In this document: in pieces, positions 1-4,651 of the stretch
Layout of the letters: every line of letters begins with the position of its first letter
Numbering within the stretch: position 1 is the first letter of the stretch
From: Pseudomonadota bacterium
Lineage (GTDB): Bacteria > Pseudomonadota > Gammaproteobacteria > Xanthomonadales > Rhodanobacteraceae
Direction: 5' to 3'
Assembly: GCA_021798675.1 (NCBI GenBank)
Contig: JAJZGE010000072.1
Location: 1 to 7,645 of the forward strand
Length of the DNA stretch: 7,645 nt
The notes under the pieces: model-generated
Seen by the model: the letters and a program-made list of their open reading frames with translations, nothing else
What the model was told of the DNA's origin: nothing
The model's database searches: none
Translations under genes and position numbers: made by a program

Positions 1-91
1 CGCAGCCGCTGGCCCGCAGGGCGAGGGGCGGGAAGCCCCGAGTCAAACTGGCGTAGTGCCGCGCGCAGCGCGGCTGGTGGCACGACAAATC

Positions 92-127
92 GGAGAGATG
101 GCCGAGTGGTTTAAGGCAGCAGTCTTG
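92..127 (+). pseudogene. Truncated tRNA-Ser (5' half only)
   Basis: These 36 nt match tRNA-Ser(UGA) at 252-287 exactly. They include the 5' acceptor strand (GGAGAGA), the complete D-arm and the 5' strand of the anticodon stem, and stop after the second anticodon base. The 3' anticodon strand, the long variable arm, the T-arm, the 3' acceptor strand and CCA are all missing. It cannot fold as a tRNA or present a normal RNase P substrate. The break in the anticodon loop is a position where tyrosine recombinases commonly cross over in tRNA genes, but no integrase is visible here. Simple slippage or unequal recombination would explain it equally well. Confidence 0.9.
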
Positions 128-143
128 CTCGCGGAGGCAGGAC
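122..143 (+). other. Hairpin spanning the tRNA-fragment/linker junction
   Basis: GTCTTGC (122-128) pairs with GCAGGAC (137-143), giving seven pairs including one T-G wobble and an 8-nt loop at 129-136. The 5' strand comes from the tRNA anticodon arm and the 3' strand from the linker. In the truncated copy the lost anticodon stem is thus replaced by a new stem. Seen directly in the sequence; whether it forms in RNA is untested. Confidence 0.5.
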
Positions 144-154
144 GCCGGAGCGAA

Positions 155-240
155 CAGCGGCGCAGCCGCTGGCCCGCAGGGCGAGGGGCGGGAAGCCCCG
201 AGTCAAACTGGCGTAGTGCCGCGCGCAGCGCGGCTGGTGG
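155..240 (+). other. Cluster of four consecutive hairpins in the repeat spacer
   Basis: There are four adjacent stem-loops. AGCGGC/GCCGCT (156-161/165-170) has loop GCA and one more C-G pair at 155/171. GCCC/GGGC (172-175/179-182) has loop GCA. GGGGC/GCCCC (185-189/195-199) has a 5-nt loop. GCCGCGC/GCGCGGC (218-224/228-234) has loop GCA, with the alternative outer arms GTGCC (216-220) and GGCAC (238-242 region). The last three recur in the first copy near 12-22, 25-39 and 56-80. Three of the four loops are the same triplet. This looks like a folded leader RNA or a palindromic intergenic repeat. No T-tract follows any of them, so they are not ordinary intrinsic terminators. Confidence 0.6.
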
Positions 241-287
241 CACGACAAATCGGAGAGATGGCCGAGTGGTTTAAGGCAGCAGTCTTG
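161..287 (+). repeat. Second copy of the 160-bp repeat, running into the intact tRNA-Ser
   Basis: Exact copy of 1-127. Here the tRNA 5' half at 252-287 continues into the true 3' half, so this copy supplies the leader and the first 36 nt of the functional tRNA gene. The 91-nt spacer 161-251 must therefore carry whatever leader or promoter the tRNA uses nearby, and the same sequence precedes the truncated copy. No convincing -35/-10 pair was found in it, so the promoter may lie off the left edge. Confidence 0.93.
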
Positions 288-341
288 AAAACTGCCGTAG
301 GTGCAAGCCTACCGTGGGTTCGAATCCCACTCTCTCCGCCA
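252..341 (+). tRNA. tRNA-Ser(UGA)
   Basis: Decodes UCA and related serine codons. The acceptor stem GGAGAGA (252-258) pairs with TCTCTCC (331-337), followed by discriminator G338 and encoded CCA (339-341). The anticodon stem GCAGT/ACTGC encloses the loop CTTGAAA, so the anticodon is TGA. A long variable arm with a GTAGG/CCTAC stem marks a class II tRNA. The T-arm is GTGGG, TTCGAAT, CCCAC. All arms are intact and the 90-nt length suits tRNA-Ser. An exact copy of its first 36 nt lies 160 bp upstream, and an intrinsic terminator follows 13 nt after CCA, so it appears to be transcribed alone or as the end of a longer repeat-derived transcript. Confidence 0.98.
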
Positions 342-354
342 TATCTAACGAGAA

Positions 355-378
355 CCCCTTTTTCAGGGGCTTTTTTTT
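355..378 (+). terminator. Intrinsic terminator of tRNA-Ser
   Basis: A CCCCT (355-359)/AGGGG (365-369) stem with a 5-nt TTTTC-type loop is followed, after one C, by eight T residues at 371-378. This is a standard Rho-independent terminator placed just after the tRNA. Confidence 0.88.
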
Positions 379-611
379 GAGTTGAGAAATGTGGCGCCTG
401 GTCAAGTTGGTTGGTCAACAACCATGCGGCTTGCACACCATCCGTTACACCACGCCTCATCGCGATAGCCAAGGAAGCCAGGCGGAGGAGGCCGCAGATC
501 TGCCCCGCGCGAGCCTCTATGTCACCGATACCAATTTGCTTTCCACCCGGTGCTACGCTGCCGAAGCCCCGCCCGGGGCACCGTCCATTTCATTCTTCAA
601 AGGGGTTGACC
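379..611 (+). other. Non-coding interval between tRNA-Ser and the secreted-protein gene
   Basis: No ORF here has coding character or a start with a ribosome binding site. Two structures are visible. At 399-424 the heptamer TGGTCAA occurs twice with a 13-bp period (399-405 and 412-418), overlapping a dyad TGGTTG/CAACCA (408-413/419-424). At 566-579 there is the GC palindrome GCCCCG-CC-CGGGGC. The promoter for the gene at 612 should lie in this stretch, but no sigma-70-like pair stood out. Confidence 0.5.
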
Positions 612-1085
612 ATGAACATCACGATACGCCGCGTCCTGCTGGCCAGCATGCTTTCCCTGGGTGTGTCGGCTACGGCTTTTGCCGGGACCCCGCCGGCGAC
701 GGGGCTTGGCCAGGCATGGCCCAACGCGGCCGATGTCAGCGCCAATCCGAACTTCCACGTCTACGTGTTCGTGCTGGGGGGCGTGAAGTACGTGCAGGTG
801 AACGATACGAACGGCGATGTCCTGGGCGCGGTGGGTACCGCAGGCGGCCAGTTCATCACCTTGCCGGTGGGCCAATTCGCGCAGCTCGTGACCACGCCGC
901 AGGATCCGGCTGCGGCCACCACCACGGCAACCCCAAGCGCGGCACCTGCCGTGGTATATCAGGACAGCACGACCACGATCACGGCCACCCCACTCAGCAA
1001 CGGCGCGTTGCAGCTCAATGCTGCTGCCGTAAGTACTGGCGGCGGCACCTGTGACCCGATCGAGTGCAACAACCACCTTCAGTGA
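612..1085 (+). CDS. Small secreted protein of unknown function
   Basis: A 157-residue protein that I do not recognise as a named family. The ATG at 612 is preceded by a good Shine-Dalgarno stretch (AAGGGG, about 599-605) and starts a classical Sec signal peptide: basic MNITIRR, a hydrophobic core at residues 8-22, and likely cleavage after AFA at residue 24. The frame is open upstream to about 411, but that part lacks coding character. The mature protein has a compact hydrophobic/glycine core (residues 48-90, including YVFVLGGVKYVQV), then an Ala/Thr/Pro-rich linker (100-113), a Thr-rich segment (118-127), and a glycine-rich tail with two cysteines (C147 and C152, motif CDPIEC) near the C-terminus. 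No lipobox or membrane segment is seen after the signal, so a periplasmic or exported location is likely. It converges with the MASE1 gene over a 30-bp gap. Confidence 0.82.
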   Translation: MNITIRRVLLASMLSLGVSATAFAGTPPATGLGQAWPNAADVSANPNFHVYVFVLGGVKYVQVNDTNGDVLGAVGTAGGQFITLPVGQFAQLVTTPQDPAAATTTATPSAAPAVVYQDSTTTITATPLSNGALQLNAAAVSTGGGTCDPIECNNHLQ

Positions 1086-1103
1086 TGGTTGGCTGGCGGA
1101 TCG

Positions 1104-1134
1104 GGCCCCCGGCGATCAGGCGTTGCCGGGGGCC
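1104..1134. terminator. Strong convergent hairpin between the secreted-protein and MASE1 genes
   Basis: GGCCCCCGGC (1104-1113) and GCCGGGGGCC (1125-1134) form a perfect 10-bp stem around an 11-nt loop. The loop holds the stop codon of the minus-strand gene (1116-1118). No T-tract follows on either strand, so it is an imperfect intrinsic terminator. It could halt convergent transcription from both sides or protect mRNA 3' ends. Confidence 0.55.
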
Positions 1135-2714
1135 TCGGGCTCGCGCAGGAATACGCTGATCCTGCGGCCGCTTGGCCGCCGTTTCTCTCGGCAGCTGCCC
1201 CCGTAGGTCACCGCGCGGTCCTGGATCGCCTGCAGCCCCAGCCCGCTGGTGACCTGCTGCATGTGCGGCAGAAGCTCGTCCCATTGCACCTTTTTCGCGC
1301 GCACCCGATCGATATCACCCTCGATGTGCAGCACCACGCTGCGACGGCCGTACTTGCGGCAACGCAGATAGACGTTGATCCTGCCGATGTCCCTGTTGCG
1401 GCAAAGCAGGCCCACCGATTCGCAGACGACCCGATAGGCGGCCAGTCGCAGGGCAGGGGGCAATCCATCGCATGGGCCGCGCAACTCGCTCCAGTAGCTG
1501 ATCCCGGCCACGTCCAGCATCCTGGCCACGGCGCCCTCCCGGATCATCGTGGCGAGGTTGCGATGCCCCCAGGCCACCGGGTAGAGGCCATCGGCCAGCC
1601 GGTAGAGCTGGTCCTGGGCGATCAGCGCATGCCGCTGGTACTTGGTGACGCTGGTGCCGGGCTGTGGATGGCTGAGCCGCGCGGACATGGCGGCGAAGCC
1701 TGCGTTTACCGTTTCACGCGCCTGTTCAATGGCGCGCGACGCCATGAGCAACTGCGTTTCGCCCGACTGCATGTTGCGCTGGGCCAGGGCCAGAGCCATG
1801 CGCAGATCCTGGCGCTCGGTTTCCGTGCGGTGCCGCAGCACGGCGATGCGTTCGCCCAGCAACAGCATCGTGCTGATCGCGAACGCAATGAACACCTGCG
1901 CCTGCAAGGTGTGCTGGTCGTAGCGCTCCGGCATCAGCATCGTGATCGCCGTGCTCGCCATCGTTCCGCCGATGGCCGCACCCTGCCAGCCGTGCCGCAG
2001 GGTGAGCCAGACCACCGGGATGAACAGGCCGATCTGCACGACCTGGCGCAGGGGCTCGTTCTCCGGCGCCATCAGCGCGATCCAGACCAGCAGCAACAGG
2101 ATGGGGGCGAGCAGCATCCCGCCCTCGATCAACAACCCGTTCCAGGCCAGCCGGCTGCCGAGGGATGCCCACGAATGACCCTTGCAGAACGCATGTACGC
2201 AAAGTATCGCGGGCGTCAGGGTGAGCACGCCGAGGAAATTGCCCAGCCACCATCTCGCCGCCAGCTCGCCGTAGTGCACCACGTAACCGGGTGGCAGCCT
2301 GGTCAGGGCCAGCATGGCGGTGTCGTAGCCGGCCAGCAGGAAGGCAAGCAACAGGGCGCAGGCCAGCAACGCACCCATGTTATGTCCGTCCCTGGTCAGG
2401 ATCGGCCAGCGGTTACGGAAGAGGTTCACGATCGGCATCATGAACACGATGGAGGGCAGCACGTTCAGCACGGCCCAGGTCGTGCCCATCTGGTCCGCGC
2501 AGGCCAGGCTCAGATGCGCGAGCGAGACGGCCTCGCCGGCCACCAGGGCGAGCCAGTAGCGGCGATCGACCAGAAGCAGGACGGCAAGATGCAAGCCGGT
2601 CAGGATCAGCCAGTGCGAGATGGAAAACTGGCGGAAAAGCGTAACGCCGACGCCGTACACGACGGCGACGGTCAGCTGGCTGCGCCAGGAACCTCGGGTG
2701 AATCCCCCTTCCAT
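1116..2714 (-). CDS. MASE1-type membrane sensor with a degenerate histidine-kinase C-terminus
   Basis: A 532-residue inner-membrane protein. Residues about 12-290 contain multiple hydrophobic helices (for example 12-30, 33-50, 77-98, 112-134, 150-172, 198-215 and 270-290), arranged like a MASE1 sensory domain. A charged helical linker follows (about 291-345, coiled-coil-like), then a region alignable with NarL-partner (HPK7) kinases. This includes LADGLYPVAWGHRNLATMI (373-391, matching the usual LIRGLRPxxLDELGL region), YRVVCESVGLLCRN (427-440, the N-box position) and GLGLQAIQDRA (491-501, G2-box-like), followed by a GG. The usual ELHD phospho-acceptor motif is absent and the N-box asparagine appears lost, so catalytic activity is doubtful. 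ATG 2714 was chosen because the MASE1 helices start soon after. The Shine-Dalgarno AAAGGAG (2729-2735) is rather far away (14 nt). The gene lies downstream of, and on the same strand as, the glycine-zipper gene. No response regulator gene is adjacent. Confidence 0.82.
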   Translation of the reverse strand: MEGGFTRGSWRSQLTVAVVYGVGVTLFRQFSISHWLILTGLHLAVLLLVDRRYWLALVAGEAVSLAHLSLACADQMGTTWAVLNVLPSIVFMMPIVNLFRNRWPILTRDGHNMGALLACALLLAFLLAGYDTAMLALTRLPPGYVVHYGELAARWWLGNFLGVLTLTPAILCVHAFCKGHSWASLGSRLAWNGLLIEGGMLLAPILLLLVWIALMAPENEPLRQVVQIGLFIPVVWLTLRHGWQGAAIGGTMASTAITMLMPERYDQHTLQAQVFIAFAISTMLLLGERIAVLRHRTETERQDLRMALALAQRNMQSGETQLLMASRAIEQARETVNAGFAAMSARLSHPQPGTSVTKYQRHALIAQDQLYRLADGLYPVAWGHRNLATMIREGAVARMLDVAGISYWSELRGPCDGLPPALRLAAYRVVCESVGLLCRNRDIGRINVYLRCRKYGRRSVVLHIEGDIDRVRAKKVQWDELLPHMQQVTSGLGLQAIQDRAVTYGGSCREKRRPSGRRISVFLREPEAPGNA

Positions 2715-2891
2715 CCGTTTGCGCCCCGCTCCTTTGTTCGATGGCGGCACAGGAAGCCCCGATGCAGTGACCGAAAACCGGGGCCGAGCCAGTCTAGCGG
2801 CAGAGGCCGTGTGCTGCCACACCGTGCCTGGCGGGCCGCCGGACAGGCGCCGCGCCCCGGCGGGCGTTGCGTCTCGCGCGCTCCGCAAGCC
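2715..2891 (-). other. Spacer between the glycine-zipper and MASE1 genes
   Basis: A 177-bp gap on the minus strand that contains the Shine-Dalgarno for the MASE1 gene. A GC hairpin (CCGCCGG 2836-2842 with CCGGCGG 2857-2863) has no T-tract. The gap has no stop codon in the shared frame of the two flanking genes, so only the TGA at 2892-2894 separates them in frame. No clear promoter was identified. Confidence 0.4.
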
Positions 2892-3353
2892 TCAACGGAT
2901 GCGCGTGATGTCACCGTTTCCGTCCACCTGGACCAGGTCGCCCGCGCGGATGCCGCTGGCGTCCTTGACCTGGATGTTCTGGTAGCTGCCGTCGCCCATC
3001 TTGATGCGAACGGTCCAATGGGTGCTGCTGCCGGTCTTGTTGCCGATCGCGTGGCCGGCAAAGCCGCCGCCGACCGCGCCGCCCACGGTGGCGAGCTTGC
3101 GACCGTTGCCCTTGCCGACCTGGTTGCCGAGCACGCCGCCGGCGATCGCGCCGATGATCGCGCCGGCGGTGCCGTGGCCGCCGCCCTGGGTGATGTTCTG
3201 TTCCACGCGCTGCACAGTGCCGCACTGGTCGCAGCGCAGGTAGATGCCGTCGTTGCGCACCAGCACGCCGTTGCCTTGTGCGGCGGCGGTGCCGCTGGCG
3301 GCGAAGCCGAGTCCGGCGGTGAGGGAAAGGGCGAGCAGCAGCTTGGCTTTCAT
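2892..3353 (-). CDS. Glycine-zipper 2TM domain envelope protein
   Basis: A 153-residue exported protein. The ATG at 3353 follows a strong Shine-Dalgarno GGAGGAG (3361-3367, 7-nt spacing) and opens a signal peptide (MKAKLL basic end, hydrophobic residues 5-19, likely cleavage after AAA near residue 25). No lipobox cysteine is present, so unlike SlyB or 17-kDa antigen lipoproteins it is not an obvious lipoprotein. The mature part has a CDQC (residues 41-44) motif and then the glycine zipper (about 59-105, with the GAIIGAIAGGVLGNQVG pattern), which in this family forms two packed membrane-associated helices. The C-terminal 45 residues (WTVRIKMGDGSYQNIQV onward) look like a small beta-rich domain. 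The family is associated with outer-membrane integrity and stress; the exact role is unknown. A longer in-frame upstream extension is unlikely given the ribosome binding site. Confidence 0.88.
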   Translation of the reverse strand: MKAKLLLALSLTAGLGFAASGTAAAQGNGVLVRNDGIYLRCDQCGTVQRVEQNITQGGGHGTAGAIIGAIAGGVLGNQVGKGNGRKLATVGGAVGGGFAGHAIGNKTGSSTHWTVRIKMGDGSYQNIQVKDASGIRAGDLVQVDGNGDITRIR

Positions 3354-3360
3354 GGGGAAT

Positions 3361-3367
3361 CTCCTCC
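3361..3367 (-). promoter_or_regulatory. Shine-Dalgarno of the glycine-zipper gene
   Basis: GGAGGAG on the minus strand, 7 nt before the ATG at 3353. It is the strongest ribosome binding site in the window. It decides this start over an upstream in-frame alternative at 3401 and suggests high expression. Confidence 0.85.
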
Positions 3368-3523
3368 GGTGGGGGCGCGGAAACGATGCGGGCGATCGCA
3401 AGTTTATGCCGTTGCGGTCTCCAGCGTGGTGAGCTTCGCGGTGCCTGTCCCGCGACGGATGACGTACTGCGGCGCATGCTGCGAGGCACTTCGGGCAGGT
3501 TTGCTTGTGCCAATCGCTGCGGC

Positions 3524-3552
3524 TTGAAATGGGGAGCCTGCTTCTGCATTCT
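3524..3552 (+). promoter_or_regulatory. Candidate sigma-70 promoter for the diguanylate cyclase
   Basis: TTGAAA (3524-3529, five of six matches to the -35 consensus) is followed after 17 bp by CATTCT (3547-3552, a weak -10). This would give a leader of roughly 30 nt before the ATG at 3590. It lies in the 236-bp divergent gap to the glycine-zipper gene; no matching minus-strand promoter was clear. Judged by eye only. Confidence 0.3.
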
Positions 3553-3589
3553 GCAGCAGCCGCCTCAGCGCGCCGTGAACGAGCCGACC

Positions 3590-4627
3590 ATGCATGCTGC
3601 CGTTTCCCCGATGGCTGTGGACGATCTGGTCGGCAGGCTGGCCGATTCGATGGAGCACGGCGATACGCTGGAAGGGCTGGTGCGTCCCCTGCTCGAATTG
3701 CTCGAAGCAGTCACCGGCCTGGAGTCGACCTACCTTACCTCCATCGACCACAAGGCTGGCCTGCAGAGCGTGCTCTACGCACGCAACACCCGGCGCCTGA
3801 GCGTGGCCGAGGGGTTGACGGTGCCGTGGGAGGACACGCTCTGCCGCCGTGCGCTGGAGGAGCAGGTCCACTACGTCGACGACGTTGCCAGCCGCTGGGG
3901 CGACTCCGCCGCCGCGCGCGAACTCGGCATCGCCACCTACGCGAGCGTGCCGGTGCGTACTGCGGGCGGCCAACTGTTCGGCACGCTGTGCGCGGCCAGC
4001 GACGAGCCCAGGCCGGAACGTGCCGATGCGGTTACGGTGATGCGCATGTTCTCCCAGATCATCGCGCGCCAGGTCGAGCGCGAGGGGTTGCTGGATGCAT
4101 TGCGCAAGGCCAACGTTGCGCTGGCGGTCAGTGCGAATACCGACGACGTCACGCGCTTGCCCAACCGGCGCGCCTTGCTCGAGGAAATGCGCCGGCGCCT
4201 GAATGCCGCGGCCACCGGCGGCAAGGCCTTGCTGGCGGCGTTCATCGACCTGGATGGCTTCAAGGGCATCAACGACCGCCACGGACACGACGTCGGCGAC
4301 CGCTTCCTGGTCGCCATCGGCGGGCGGCTGCAGGGCGCCCTGCGCGATGGCGATTTCGTGGCGCGGCTGAGCGGCGACGAGTTCGTGGTGCTTTCGGGCA
4401 CGCGCCAGGAGGCCGCCGAGCAGGTGGCCAGCGCGATGGCCGAGCGGCTGCAGGCGGCCTGCAGCGGGCATTTCGCGCTCGACGACGTGGTGTTCGATTA
4501 CGCCGGCCCCAGCATCGGCGTGACGATGTCGCTGCCCGGCGAAACCGACGCGGAGGCCCTGCTCGCGCGAGCCGACGCCGAGATGTACAAGATCAAGCGC
4601 CTCCGCCGGCAGCTGCGCGGCGAGTGA
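3590..4627 (+). CDS. GAF-GGDEF diguanylate cyclase
   Basis: A soluble 345-residue enzyme predicted to make cyclic di-GMP from two GTP. The N-terminal GAF domain covers about residues 22-165 (PWEDTLCRRALEE at 79-91, YVDDV at 95-99, GTLCAASDEPR at 131-141), a likely small-molecule or redox-sensing module. A short helical linker leads to the GGDEF domain (183-345). This has TDDVTRLPNRR (184-194), IDLDGFK (219-225), the inhibitory I-site RDGD (252-255) exactly five residues before the active-site motif, and SGDEF (261-265). Ser replaces the first Gly of GGDEF, a common variation that keeps the catalytic D and E. No EAL/HD-GYP domain, signal peptide or membrane helix is present. The ATG at 3590 has only a weak ribosome binding site; an in-frame GTG at 3575 is an alternative start. 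The gene is divergent from the glycine-zipper gene and convergent with the antiporter. Confidence 0.92.
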   Translation: MHAAVSPMAVDDLVGRLADSMEHGDTLEGLVRPLLELLEAVTGLESTYLTSIDHKAGLQSVLYARNTRRLSVAEGLTVPWEDTLCRRALEEQVHYVDDVASRWGDSAAARELGIATYASVPVRTAGGQLFGTLCAASDEPRPERADAVTVMRMFSQIIARQVEREGLLDALRKANVALAVSANTDDVTRLPNRRALLEEMRRRLNAAATGGKALLAAFIDLDGFKGINDRHGHDVGDRFLVAIGGRLQGALRDGDFVARLSGDEFVVLSGTRQEAAEQVASAMAERLQAACSGHFALDDVVFDYAGPSIGVTMSLPGETDAEALLARADAEMYKIKRLRRQLRGE

Positions 4628-4636
4628 TCGCCGACG

Positions 4637-4649
4637 CCACCTGCGGTGG
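4637..4649. terminator. Short hairpin in the convergent gap after the cyclase
   Basis: CCACC (4637-4641)/GGTGG (4645-4649) with a TGC loop lies in the 24-bp gap between two convergent stop codons. It is short and lacks a T-tract, so a terminator role is only possible. Confidence 0.25.
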
Positions 4650-4651
4650 GC

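Larger units (their letters stand above)
1..160 (+). repeat. Upstream unit of a 160-bp tandem repeat containing a tRNA-Ser 5' half (left edge cut)
   Basis: Positions 1-127 are identical to 161-287, so the repeat period is 160 bp. The identity extends to the first base of the window, so the unit probably continues leftward. The unit is made of a structured spacer (1-91), 36 nt identical to the start of the downstream tRNA-Ser (92-127), and a 33-nt linker (128-160) that leads into the next copy. Identity to the second copy ends at 127/128, inside the tRNA anticodon loop. The simplest reading is a direct tandem duplication of linker, spacer and tRNA 5' half, with at least two copies. The absence of visible substitutions suggests a recent event, gene conversion, or selection. 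Confidence 0.93.

Noticed and set aside
43..274. Short ORFs on both strands within the repeat array
   Set aside because: They consist of repeat spacer and tRNA sequence in translation, with no ribosome binding site or coding character.
1..287. CRISPR array
   Set aside because: Only two long repeats of 127 bp with a 33-bp linker are seen, and they contain tRNA sequence. They do not have the short repeat and spacer sizes of CRISPR, and no cas gene is present.
92..341. Integrated genomic island using tRNA-Ser as attachment site
   Set aside because: The break in the anticodon loop is suggestive, but no integrase, phage or mobility gene is visible. The copy also carries the upstream leader, which fits tandem duplication better than an attL/attR pair.
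203..472. Minus-strand ORF across tRNA-Ser
   Set aside because: It reads through the tRNA and its terminator and gives the familiar spurious peptide (SGIRTHGRLAP) seen opposite tRNA-Ser genes.
389..1054. Alternative-frame plus-strand ORF over the secreted-protein gene
   Set aside because: Arg/Gly-rich, with no signal peptide. The frame starting at 612 has a ribosome binding site and a clean signal sequence.
1089..3527. Very long plus-strand open frame (812 codons) opposite the MASE1 and glycine-zipper genes
   Set aside because: The translation is rich in His, Gln, Arg and Ala with no domain or membrane pattern, as expected opposite GC-rich genes. The minus-strand products have clear signal peptides, helices and motifs.
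3404..4471. Minus-strand ORF opposite the diguanylate cyclase
   Set aside because: Low-complexity translation; the plus strand carries all the GAF and GGDEF motifs.
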